Part shown: positions 25,763 to 33,681 of the stretch, one piece after another
How positions within the stretch are numbered: the stretch's first letter is position 1
Layout of the letters: every line of letters begins with the position of its first letter
DNA from: Streptomyces sp. DHE7-1
GTDB lineage: Bacteria; Actinomycetota; Actinomycetes; Streptomycetales; Streptomycetaceae
Assembly (NCBI GenBank): GCA_016432725.1
Contig: JACJDG010000003.1
Coordinates: 2,790,001 to 2,854,000, forward strand
Direction of reading: 5' to 3'
DNA length: 64,000 nucleotides
Notes under the pieces: model-generated
The model's database searches: none
What the model was told of the DNA's origin: nothing
Seen by the model: the letters and a program-made list of their open reading frames with translations, nothing else
Program-made: the position numbers and the translations under genes

Positions 25763-25989
25763 TCAGTCGTTGGCGCACTTGGCGCCGAGCGCCGGGTTCA
25801 GCGCCCCGATGACGTCCACGGTGTCGCCGCAGACGTTGACCGGAACGTGCACCGGAACCTGCACGACGTTGCCCGAGATGACACCCGGCGAGTTGGCGGC
25901 GACGCCCTCCGCGCCGGAGTCCGCGAACGCGGGGCCGCCCCACCCAGAGCCAGGATCGCGCCGACGAGCACAACAGCGCTCTTGTTCAT
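25763..25989 (-). CDS. Short chaplin, frame interrupted
   Basis: The ATG at 25989 is followed by a signal peptide (MNKSAVVLVGAILALGGAA). After a frame break near 25936 (CCCC run) the neighbouring frame reads FADSGAEGVAANSPGVISGN, then VVQVPVHVPVNVCGDTVDVI and GALNPALGAKCAND. One missing base restores a 75-residue short chaplin with both conserved cysteines. GAAGGGAAG lies upstream of the ATG. It leads the long chaplin on the same strand and is probably co-transcribed with it. In S. coelicolor the analogous position beside rodlins is held by chpD/chpA (memory). Which orthologue this is cannot be settled here. Confidence 0.82.
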
Positions 25990-26065
25990 GAGACTTCCCT
26001 TCTCTGCGGTCATGCCCTTTTGACGGCCGAAACCCACGAGCGGCTTCGGTCGAGCGAGCACAGCT

Positions 26066-26071
26066 TCAACG
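26066..26071 (-). promoter_or_regulatory. Possible -10 (CGTTGA) of the short chaplin
   Basis: CGTTGA on the minus strand, 76 bases before the ATG, identical to the -10 elements of the other chaplin promoters. No good CGTAAC-like -35 lies 16 bases upstream, so this is weaker than the other cases. Confidence 0.35.
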
Positions 26072-26220
26072 GCTCGCACCATGACCGGCAGTTGTAAAAC
26101 GAGGAATAGACAGCGGAAGAAACTACGGAACGCATACCACCCGTCAATTCACTCGAACGCCCCCACAGAATTGACACCTTGGCCGACATCGGCCCATTTC
26201 CACGCGCGCGGGAGCATGAG

Positions 26221-26268
26221 AAACCGCCCGGTGGGCACGCGGACGTCCGCGTGCCCACCGGGCGGTTT
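26221..26268. terminator. Very strong palindromic terminator of rodlin 1
   Basis: A perfect 48-base palindrome: AAACCGCCCGGTGGGCACGC, then GGAC/GTCC at the centre, and the complement. It lies 15 bases past the rodlin stop codon on the minus strand and has T-rich flanks in both directions. Confidence 0.85.
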
Positions 26269-26283
26269 CGGGGTCCGGCCGGC

Positions 26284-26694
26284 TCAGTTGTTGCCGGTGC
26301 CGTTGCCCGCCAGGACGGAGATGTCGTCCAGGACGTGCGAGACCGGCTCGTCGCCCTTGGCCTGCGTCGAGTTCTCGGCGCACTGCTGGGTCTGCGGCGA
26401 GGACAGGACGGGGATGTCCTGCGCGCCCACGTTGACGCCGGCGAGGAGGGACTGGACGTCGGCCTTGGCCGGGAGGCCCACGCAGAGCTTGTTGAGCGAG
26501 CCCTGGACCAGGGTGGCCTGCGGGCTCTGGCGGCCCGAGGTCACGCTGTTGCCGAACGTCTCCTTGGCCTCGTTGCCGCTGAGCGACGTGGTGCCGTGGT
26601 CGTTGCCGATGGCAAGCGCCTGGGGGGCGACCGCCGCCGACACACCTACGACGGACACGGCGACCGCCGCCGCGGCCATTGCCTTCTTCAGCAT
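26284..26694 (-). CDS. Rodlin 1
   Basis: 136 residues: signal peptide MLKKAMAAAAVAVSVVGVSA, then IGNDHGTTSLSGNEAKETFG, a region rich in Asn/Gln/Ser, LNKLCVGLPAK and the rodlin signature QDIPVLSSPQTQQC with ENSTQAKGDEPVSHVLDDI (cut short). Two cysteines are present. Rodlins are secreted and, with chaplins, organise the rodlet layer of aerial hyphae and spores. AAAGGAAAG precedes the ATG. It is divergent from two further rodlin genes. It differs from the other two by NKLC in place of NKPC. Confidence 0.92.
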   Translation of the reverse strand: MLKKAMAAAAVAVSVVGVSAAVAPQALAIGNDHGTTSLSGNEAKETFGNSVTSGRQSPQATLVQGSLNKLCVGLPAKADVQSLLAGVNVGAQDIPVLSSPQTQQCAENSTQAKGDEPVSHVLDDISVLAGNGTGNN

Positions 26695-26745
26695 TTCGCT
26701 TTCCTTTCGTGGCTTCTCGCCATGACGCACGTTCCTGCGCTGGCA

Positions 26746-26773
26746 TCAACCCGGCCCGCACCCATTGGTTGCG
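26746..26773 (-). promoter_or_regulatory. Sigma-BldN-like promoter of rodlin 1
   Basis: Minus-strand CGCAAC (26773-26768), a 16-base spacer and GGTTGA (26751-26746). The -10 is 51 bases from the start codon. Spacing and sequence resemble the chaplin promoters at 8609-8636 and 13238-13265. Confidence 0.55.
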
Positions 26774-26878
26774 GGGCGTCACCCGATCGGTGTGCCCGGC
26801 GTCGCGCGTCCCGTGAAACCGCCGCGGGACCGGCCGGTCGGGGCCCGGAGGGTGGCGTAGGCCATCGGAGTGAAGGGG

Positions 26879-26906
26879 AGCAACCCGGCGACCGAAGGGG
26901 AGTTGA
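26879..26906 (+). promoter_or_regulatory. Sigma-BldN-like promoter of rodlin 2
   Basis: AGCAAC (26879-26884), a 16-base spacer and AGTTGA (26901-26906), 45 bases before the GTG of rodlin 2. It is a weaker match to the consensus but has identical geometry to the divergent rodlin promoter. Confidence 0.45.
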
Positions 26907-26951
26907 CCAGGGGGCTCCGGTGGACGGGGTGTCTTCTGAAGGGAATCGCAA

Positions 26952-27362
26952 GTGATCAAGAAGGTTCTGGCCTCTGCCGCGGTCGCCGCCTCCGTCGTCG
27001 GCTTCTCAGCCACCGCCGCGTCGCCGGCCCTGGCCACCGGCAATGACAGCGGCACCACGTCGTTCAGCGGCAACGGCGCCTCGCAGGCGTTCGGCAACTC
27101 CGCCACCTACGGCTCCATGAGCCCGCAGCTGGCGCTCATCCAGGGTTCCTTCAACAAGCCCTGCGTCGGCCTGCCCGCCAAGCTCAACGCGCAGTCCATC
27201 GCCTCCGCGCTCAACGTCGGCGTGCAGGACATCCCGGTGCTGTCGTCGCCGCAGACCCAGCAGTGCACCGAGAACTCGACGCAGGCCAAGGGCGACGAGC
27301 CGCTGTCGCACCTCCTGGACGACATCTCCGCGCTGTCCGCCAACGGCACCGGCAACAAGTGA
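26952..27362 (+). CDS. Rodlin 2
   Basis: 136 residues from GTG at 26952, with AAGGGAA seven bases upstream. The signal peptide (VLASAAVAASVVGFSATAAS) is followed by NDSGTTSFSGNGASQAFGNS, FNKPCVGLPAKLNAQSIAS and the rodlin signature GVQDIPVLSSPQTQQCTENS, then DEPLSHLLDDISALSANGTG. Same family and length as its neighbours. It is the first gene after the divergent promoter region and probably shares a transcript with rodlin 3. Confidence 0.92.
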   Translation: MIKKVLASAAVAASVVGFSATAASPALATGNDSGTTSFSGNGASQAFGNSATYGSMSPQLALIQGSFNKPCVGLPAKLNAQSIASALNVGVQDIPVLSSPQTQQCTENSTQAKGDEPLSHLLDDISALSANGTGNK

Positions 27363-27433
27363 CCCGGGGCCTCCCCCTCCAGCCGACTCTCCCGCGGCTC
27401 CTTGCGGAGCACGCGTCTCGAAAGGGAACCACC

Positions 27434-27844
27434 ATGAAGAAGCTGTGGGCGACCGCGGCCGTCGCCGCCTCCGTCGCCGGTCTCGCGGGCGTGGCGGCCC
27501 CGCAGGCCCTCGCCATCGGCAACGACCACGGCACCACGTCGCTGAGCGGCAACGAGGCCGAGTCGACGTTCGGCAACTCCGCCACCTTCGGTGACCAGAG
27601 CCCGCAGCTCTCGCTGGTCCAGGGCTCGCTGAACAAGCCGTGCGTCGGCCTGCCCGCGAAGCTCCAGGCGCAGTCCGTGCTGGCGCTCATCGGGAACGTC
27701 GGCGTGCAGGACATCCCGGTCCTGTCCTCGCCGCAGACCCAGCAGTGCACCGAGAACTCGACGCAGGCCAAGGGCGACGAGCCGCTGTCGCACGTGCTCG
27801 ACGACATCTCCGCCGTGTCCGGCAACGGCACCAAGAACGGCTGA
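27434..27844 (+). CDS. Rodlin 3
   Basis: 136 residues from ATG at 27434, preceded by AAAGGGAACC. Signal peptide MKKLWATAAVAASVAGLAG; mature part IGNDHGTTSLSGNEAESTFG, LNKPCVGLPAKLQAQSVLAL and the rodlin signature GVQDIPVLSSPQTQQC. It lies 71 bases after rodlin 2 with no obvious promoter of its own and ends in a strong hairpin. Its N-terminal mature segment is closer to rodlin 1 than to rodlin 2, so the triplet was not formed simply by tandem copying of rodlin 2. Confidence 0.92.
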   Translation: MKKLWATAAVAASVAGLAGVAAPQALAIGNDHGTTSLSGNEAESTFGNSATFGDQSPQLSLVQGSLNKPCVGLPAKLQAQSVLALIGNVGVQDIPVLSSPQTQQCTENSTQAKGDEPLSHVLDDISAVSGNGTKNG

Positions 27845-27857
27845 GCGCACCCTTCGC

Positions 27858-27893
27858 GGCGGCGGGCACCGGTTGCTTCCGGTGCCCGCCGCC
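27858..27893. terminator. Bidirectional terminator after rodlin 3
   Basis: A perfect 15-bp stem GGCGGCGGGCACCGG / CCGGTGCCCGCCGCC with loop TTGCTT, between the convergent rodlin 3 and acyl-CoA ligase genes. Confidence 0.8.
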
Positions 27894-27904
27894 GTCGTGC
27901 GTGC

Positions 27905-29854
27905 TCAGCCGCGGTACAGCGCCTCGATGCGCTCCGCGTAGGCGGCGGTCACCGCGTGCCGCTTCACCTTCAGCGACGGGGTCAGCAGCCCGTTCTCCTC
28001 GGTGAACTCCCCTCTACCAGGGTGAAGGCGCGGATCGACTCGGCGCGGGAGACGGCCGCGTTGGCGTGGTCCACCGCCTTCTGCACCTCGCGGCGCAGCC
28101 GTTCGTCGTGGACGAGTTCGGCGAGCGGCGTGTCCGCCGGGAGCCTTCGCACCGTCAGCCAGTGCGCCACCGCCTCCGGATCTAGGGTGATCAGCGCGGC
28201 GACGAAGGGCCGGTTGTCCCCGACGACCAGGCACTGGCCGACCGGGGAGCGGCTGCGCAGCCGGTCCTCCAGGACGGCCGGGGAGACGTTCTTGCCACCG
28301 GAGGTGACCAGGATGTCCTTCTTGCGGCCGGTGATGGTGAGGTAGCCGTCCTCGTCGAGGCGGCCGAGATCGCCGGTGGCGAACCACTCGTCGGCCGGAA
28401 CGGCGTCCGTGGCGGCCAGGTCGTTCCAGTACCCGCCGAAGACCACTCCGCCCTTGATCAGCACCTCGCCGTCGTCGGCGACGCGTACGGCCACGCCCGG
28501 GACGGGCAGGCCGACCGTGCCGGGGCGGGGGTGAGCGGGGCACGATGGTGGCGGCCGCCGTGGTCTCGGTCAGGCCGTAGCCCTCGTAGACGAAGATTCC
28601 GGCCCCGTTGAAGAAGAGGTTGAGGTCGCGGTCCAGCGGGGAGCCACCGCTGATGGCGTAGCGCATGCGGCCGCCGAGCTCCCCGCGGATGCGCCGGTAG
28701 ACCAGGAGGTCGTACAGGGCCCGGGCGGCGTACAGGCCGGGGCCCGGGCCCTTGCCGGTGCCGAGGAACTTCCCGAGGTACGCCTCGGCGAAGCGCACGG
28801 CGATCCGTTCGGCGCGGTCGAAGGAGGCGCCGCGGCCGATCCTCTCGGCGGTGGCGCGCCCGGTGTCGTGGATCTTCTCGAAGAGGTACGGCACCCCGAC
28901 GAGGAAGGTGGGCCGGAACTCCTTCAGCGCGGGGCGCAGTTCGTCGGGCCTGACGCTCGGGAAGTGGCCCGTCTCGATACGGGCCATCAGGCAGGCGAGC
29001 TGCAGGGTGCGGCCGAGGATGTGCGCGAGCGGCAGGAAGAGCAGGGTGGAGGCGGTCTGTCCGGTGACCGCCTGGAAGACCGGGTGCAGCAGTTCGACGG
29101 TGTTCGCGGCCTCGGCGTGCAGGTTGGCGTGGGTGAGGACGCAGCCCTTGGGGCGGCCGGTGGTGCCGGAGGTGTAGCAGAGGGTGGCGATGGTGTCGGA
29201 CGTGAGGGTGGCGCGCCGTTCGGCGACCTCGTCGTCGCCGACGTCATGGCCGAGGGCGACGAGGTCGGCGAAGGTGCCGCCCGGCACGGCGGACGTCCCG
29301 GTGTCCCCGGTCGGGGAGAGCTGCCAGACGCGGGGCCGGCGGGCGTGGCTCGCGGTGCCGGCGAGGACGGTCGCGGTGTTCTCGGTGGTCTCGGTGACCA
29401 CGTACCGGGCGCCGGAGTCCCGGACGATCCACTCCACCTGGGCGGCGGAGGAGGTCGGGTAGACGGGCACGGACTGGCCGCCGGCCGCCCAGATCGCGAA
29501 GTCCAGGACCGTCCACTCGTAGCGGGTGCGGGACATCACCGCGACCCGGCCGCCCGGTTCCAGACCGGCGGCGATCAGCCCCCTGGCGACCGCGGTGACC
29601 TCTGCGGCGAAGGCGGCCGCCGTCACCGGACGCCAGGTCTCCTCGGCGTGGCGGCGCAGGAGCACCGCGTCCGGGGTCCCGGCCGCGTGGGTGAACGGGA
29701 GGTCGGCCATGGAGCCGCCGGTGAGCGGTGCGGCCAGGGGTGCCGCACGCACTTCGCGCACGGCGCCCCCGGAGTCCCTGACGACCTCCACCGACCCGCG
29801 TGCCGCCAGGTCGGCGCGCCGCCGTGCCCGCTTCAGATCCCTGCGTACGCCCAT
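27905..29854 (-). CDS. Long-chain fatty acid-CoA ligase (AMP-forming), frame interrupted twice
   Basis: About 650 residues. It has IATLCYTSGTTGRPKGCVLT (ATP/AMP P-loop), FLPLAHILGRTLQ, FVYEGYGLTETTAAATI, DEWFATGDLGRLDEDGYLTI and GRKKDILVTSGGKNVSP, the full set of motifs of the FACS-type acyl-CoA synthetases. It activates fatty acids with ATP and CoA at the inner membrane face. The frame leaves and returns: one break near 28533 and a second near 28013 (LVEG|EFTEENGLLTPSLK). The ATG at 29854 follows CGGGAGCC. An operator-like inverted repeat lies about 50 bases upstream. Confidence 0.88.
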   Translation of the reverse strand: MGVRRDLKRARRRADLAARGSVEVVRDSGGAVREVRAAPLAAPLTGGSMADLPFTHAAGTPDAVLLRRHAEETWRPVTAAAFAAEVTAVARGLIAAGLEPGGRVAVMSRTRYEWTVLDFAIWAAGGQSVPVYPTSSAAQVEWIVRDSGARYVVTETTENTATVLAGTASHARRPRVWQLSPTGDTGTSAVPGGTFADLVALGHDVGDDEVAERRATLTSDTIATLCYTSGTTGRPKGCVLTHANLHAEAANTVELLHPVFQAVTGQTASTLLFLPLAHILGRTLQLACLMARIETGHFPSVRPDELRPALKEFRPTFLVGVPYLFEKIHDTGRATAERIGRGASFDRAERIAVRFAEAYLGKFLGTGKGPGPGLYAARALYDLLVYRRIRGELGGRMRYAISGGSPLDRDLNLFFNGAGIFVYEGYGLTETTAAATIVPRSPPPRHGRPARPGRGRTRRRRRRGADQGRSGLRRVLERPGRHGRRSGRRVVRHRRSRPPRRGRLPHHHRPQEGHPGHLRWQERLPGRPGGPAAQPLPGRPVPGRRGQPALRRRADHPRSGGGGALADGAKAPGGHAARRTRPRRTAAPRGAEGGGPRQRGRLPRRVDPRLHPGRGEFTEENGLLTPSLKVKRHAVTAAYAERIEALYRG

Positions 29855-29902
29855 GACGGCTCCCGGTCGCGGCTGTGGCGAAGGTTCTTACTGCCGGGTC
29901 AA

Positions 29903-29918
29903 CTTACTCGTAAGTAAG
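29903..29918 (-). promoter_or_regulatory. TetR-type operator-like inverted repeat upstream of acyl-CoA ligase
   Basis: CTTACT-CGTA-AGTAAG is a perfect 6-4-6 inverted repeat of the TTACTnnnnAGTAA type bound by several TetR-family repressors of lipid genes. On the minus strand it falls 17 bases after a TTGACG (29928-29923) that could be the -35. A repressor there would block the ligase promoter. Confidence 0.45.
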
Positions 29919-29958
29919 GAAACGTCAACGGTACGCGCGGCGGCCGGTCCGGCCGCGC

Positions 29959-30822
29959 TCAGGAGACGATGTCCTTGCGCGCGAAGCCCCGGAAGGCCAG
30001 GGCGAACAGCACCACGGCGTAGGTCACGGAGACCGCGGCGCCCTGGACCATGCCGGACCACTCGGGGTCCGGCTGCACGGCGTCGGCCCAGGCGAACTGC
30101 CAGTGCGCGGGCAGGAAGTCCCGCCAGTGACCGAGGGCGGTCACGGCGTCCAGGACGTTGCCGACGATCGTCAGGCCGACCGCGCCGCCGACCGCGCCGA
30201 GCGGGGCGTCCGTCCTCGTCGACAGCCAGAACGCCAAGCCCGCCGTGACCAGCTGGGACACGAAGACGTAGGCCACGACGACCACGAGCCGCTGCGCCGC
30301 CGTGCCCGGGTCCAGCGCGCCGCCGGTGGGGATCTGGAGCGGACCCCAGCCGTAGGCGGCCGTGCCGACCGCCAGGGCCACGACCGGGAGCAGCACCATC
30401 GCGGCGAGGCTCAGCCCGAGCCCCACGGCGAGCTTGGACAGCAGCAGCCGGGTCCGCGGCACGGGCGCGGCGAGCAGATAGCGCAGGGAGGACCAGCTCG
30501 CCTCGGAGGCGACCGTGTCCCCGCAGAACAGGGCCACCGGGATGACCAGCAGGAAACCCGCCGAGACGAACAGGTTGACCGCGGCGAAGTTGGCGCCGGA
30601 CGCGGTGGCCGTGTCCATCAGCGTGACCCGGCCGTCGCGGCCCGAGGGCTCGCCGCCGATCGCGAACGCGACGAGCAGCACGAACGGCAGGACCGCGAGG
30701 ACGCCGCCCATGATCAGCGTGCGGCGCCGCTTGAGCTGGCGGACCAGCTCCACACGTAGCGGCAGCGTACGGCCCGCGCGGTATCCGGGGGCGGCCTCGA
30801 CGGGCTCGGTGAGCGTGCTCAC
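29959..30822 (-). CDS. ABC-2 type transporter permease
   Basis: 287 residues with six predicted membrane helices (TLIMGGVLAVLPFVLLVAF, VNLFVSAGFLLVIPVALFCG, KLAVGLGLSLAAMVLLPVVA, LVVVVAYVFVSQLVTAGLAF and two more). The loop SEASWSSLRYLLAAPVPRTR between helices 2 and 3 is typical of ABC-2 membrane subunits. It pairs with the ATPase domain of the overlapping upstream gene. The GTG start at 30822 shares bases with that gene's stop (GTGA). Substrate unknown; drug or lipid export is the usual role of this class. Confidence 0.85.
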   Translation of the reverse strand: MSTLTEPVEAAPGYRAGRTLPLRVELVRQLKRRRTLIMGGVLAVLPFVLLVAFAIGGEPSGRDGRVTLMDTATASGANFAAVNLFVSAGFLLVIPVALFCGDTVASEASWSSLRYLLAAPVPRTRLLLSKLAVGLGLSLAAMVLLPVVALAVGTAAYGWGPLQIPTGGALDPGTAAQRLVVVVAYVFVSQLVTAGLAFWLSTRTDAPLGAVGGAVGLTIVGNVLDAVTALGHWRDFLPAHWQFAWADAVQPDPEWSGMVQGAAVSVTYAVVLFALAFRGFARKDIVS

Positions 30823-33468
30823 GGGGCACCTCCGATCAGGGTGAGGAAGGCGTCTTCCAGGCGCCGGTGGGGGCCGACCGAGGCGACGGGCACCTCCAGG
30901 CGCACCAGTTCCACGACCAGTTCCTCGGCGGTGCCGCCGGGCTCGAGACGGATGAGCAGTCCGTCCTCGGTGCGGACGGCGGAGGCCACGCCGGGCAGGG
31001 CGGTGACCTTCTCCACCACCGGCTCGTCCACGGGCGTGCCGGTGCCGACCAGCAGCGTGTCGCCGGAGCCGACTATCTCCCGCACCGGTCCCGCCTGCAC
31101 GAGCCGGCCGCGGTCCATCACCACCAGGTGGGTGCAGGACTGCTCGACCTCGGCGAGGAGGTGGCTGGAGACGATCACGGTGCGGCCGGCGGCCGCGTAG
31201 CGGATCATCACCTCGCGCATCTCGCGGATCTGGGGCGGGTCGAGGCCGTTGGTGGGTTCGTCCAGGATGAGCAGGTCGGGCAGGCCGAGCATGGCCTGGG
31301 CGATGGCCAGGCGCTGGCGCATGCCCTGGGAGTAGGTGCGCACGGCGCGGGCGAGCGCGTCGCCGAGGCCGGCGATCTCCAGGGCCTCGTCGAGACGGGC
31401 GTCCTCGGGCGGGCGGCCGGTGGCCCGCCAGTACAGCTCCAGGTTCTCCCGGCCGGACAGGTGGGGCAGGAAGCCCGCGCCCTCCACGAAGGCGCCGACT
31501 CGCGACAGCACCGGCGCGCCGGGCCGGACGGCGTGGCCGAAGACGCGGATCTCCCCGTCGTCGGGCCCGATGAGGCCCATCAGCATGCGCAGGGTGGTGG
31601 TCTTGCCCGCGCCGTTGGGTCCGAGCAGGCCGAGGACCTGGCCCTTCTCCACGCGGAAGGACAGCTCGCGCACCGCGTACCGGTCGGTGGACCTGGCATA
31701 CCGCTTGCTCAGGTCCGTTATCTGCAGCGGGACGTCGGCGAGCGCCGGGTCGGGCGCGGGGGCGGTCGTGGGGCGGCGGCCGGTGAGCAGCAGGGCGAGC
31801 GCGCCCAGGGCCCCGGCCGGCGGCAGCCACCACACCCAGGCGGGCAGCGGCGCCGCCGCGGTGGAGAGGGCGGGCGCGGTCGGCACACTCAGGTCCGACC
31901 TGAGGGAGACGGTGTACGTGGCCGGGGCGGCCGGTGAGGCGTAGCCCAGGTCGGTGGAGGCGAGGACCAGGCGGAGCCGGTGGCCCTTGCGCACCTCGTG
32001 GTCGATCGCCGGCAGGGTGACGGTGACGTCCTTGCCGGCCTTCGCGCCGGTGATCCGCAGTGGCGCGACGAGCTGGGAGGGCAGCACCTGCCGGGTGCCG
32101 CCGGGGCCCACGTCGTACACCTTGCCGAAGAGGACGGCGTCGTCGGTGGTGGAGGTGACGTGGACGGTGGCGGTCGGCGAGCCGGTGATCCGCAGGTCGC
32201 GGGTGAGCGGGGCCGAGTCGAACCGGGCGTACTGGCCGGGGAAGTCGAGGGAGACCCCGACGCCGAGCGCGGAGAGCCGGGAGAGGCCGCCGGAGCCGCC
32301 CAGGCCGGGCAGCGCGGAGACGCCCGGCGGGCTGGCGCCGGCCGGGTTGGCCACGTGCTGCTCGCGGCCGGTCAGGGCGATCGCGCGCGGGTGGTCGCGC
32401 AGGCCCGGGTAGGCGCCGGCGCTCGCCCCGCGCAGCAGGGCGGTGCCGTCGGTGGAGTCGACGCCGCCGGTGCGGGTGACGCGGAAGGCGGGGCCGGTGC
32501 CGGTGGACCCGTCGCCCTTCAGGTAGTGGTCGAACCAGGCGGTCACCCGCCCCGCACCCGGCCGTCCTCCATGTCGCCGCCGTCGTGCCCGCCCGCGATC
32601 CAGTCGACGTCCACGGGGGCGCCGTTCGCGCGGATCGCCTTCGCGGCGGCGTCGGACTGGGCGAGGGTGAACAGGGAGTCGGTCTGGCCCTGGACCAGCA
32701 GGGTGGGCACCTCGATGCGGTCGGCGACCGCGACGGGCGAGCGTTCCCGGAGCAGTTCGCGGGCGGCGTCGTCCGGGGTGCCGGACTCGGCGACCCGGTC
32801 GTACATCCGGCACAGGGCGGGCTCGAACCGGGCGCAGCCGCCGCCGGTGTTGAAGAAGACGCCGGCCCAGAGCTTCTTGAAGACGCCGTCCGGGAAGAGG
32901 GCGTCGGCGAGGTTCCAGTAGGTGACGGCCGGGGCGATGGCGTCGACGCGGCGGTCGTGTCCGGCGGCGAGCAGGGAGATCGCGCCGCCGTAGGAGCCGC
33001 CGGTGACGCCCACCCGGGGTCGCCCCTGCCGTCGAGGCGGACCTGGGGCTGGCCGGCCAGCCAGTCGATGAGCCGGGAGACGTCGGCGACCTCGTGCTCC
33101 GGGTCGTTCAGGCCGATCTTCCCGGTGGAGCGGCCGAAGCCGCGGGCCGACCAGGTCAGCACCGTGTAGCCGGCGCGGGTGAGGTCCTCGGCCTGCCGCC
33201 GCACGTCGTTCTTGCTGCCGCCGAAGCCGTGCGCGAGCAGGACGGCGGGGCGGCGGCCGGCGGAGGCGCCGGTGAAGTAGGAGGTGTCCAGCCGGGTGCC
33301 GTCGGCCATGGTCATGACCCGGTCGGTCCGGTGCACCCGGGGCGGGTCGTCGGACGCCACGGCCGACCAGGTCCCGGCGCCGGCGAGCACCACGACGGCG
33401 GCCGCGGCGGCCAGCAGCCGGCGCGGCCCCTTCAGCGGTCCCCGCGGTACGGGCACTCGAAGATCCAT
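30819..33468 (-). CDS. X-Pro dipeptidyl-peptidase/CocE-like hydrolase fused to an ABC ATPase, frame interrupted twice
   Basis: About 883 residues. N-terminal helix (RRLLAAAAAVVVLAGAGTW), then an alpha/beta hydrolase with PAVLLAHGFGGSKNDVRRQ and the nucleophile elbow GVTGGSYGGAI (Ser). A S15/CocE C-terminal beta domain with TGSPTATVHVTSTTDDAVLF follows. After a further helix (WVWWLPPAGALGALALLLTG) comes a complete ABC domain: LGLLGPNGAGKTTTLRMLMG, TYSQGMRQRLAIAQAML and LLILDEPTNGLDPP. Frame breaks near 33016 and 32548 are single-base. The hydrolase would face outside and the ATPase inside. No good ribosome site precedes the ATG. The two domains appear to be one natural gene, though this should be checked. 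Confidence 0.78.
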
Positions 33469-33597
33469 GCGTCAACGGTACGGGCCACCACCGACGGCGC
33501 ATGTGGCCCAGGGGGTGAACCCCGCCCTCCTTGCGGCGTACGGGCCCCTCCCCCGTACTCCAGGCGCGGTACCGGGGCGGCGCCGGGCGCGGGAACG

Positions 33598-33643
33598 CCG
33601 TCGTCCTCGCCGCCTGTCGGGGTGCGGGCGGCGAGGACGACGG
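33598..33643. terminator. Terminator after amino-acid permease
   Basis: A perfect 17-bp stem (CCGTCGTCCTCGCCGCC and complement) with a 12-base loop, 39 bases past the permease stop on the minus strand. Confidence 0.75.
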
Positions 33644-33681
33644 GTCGTGCTCGGTGGTGACGCGGGACTTCGGCCGAGCCG

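Noticed and set aside
33472..33477. CGTTGA as a sigma-BldN -10 for the hydrolase-ABC gene
   Set aside because: It lies only four bases before the start codon, and no CGTAAC-like element sits 16 bases upstream.
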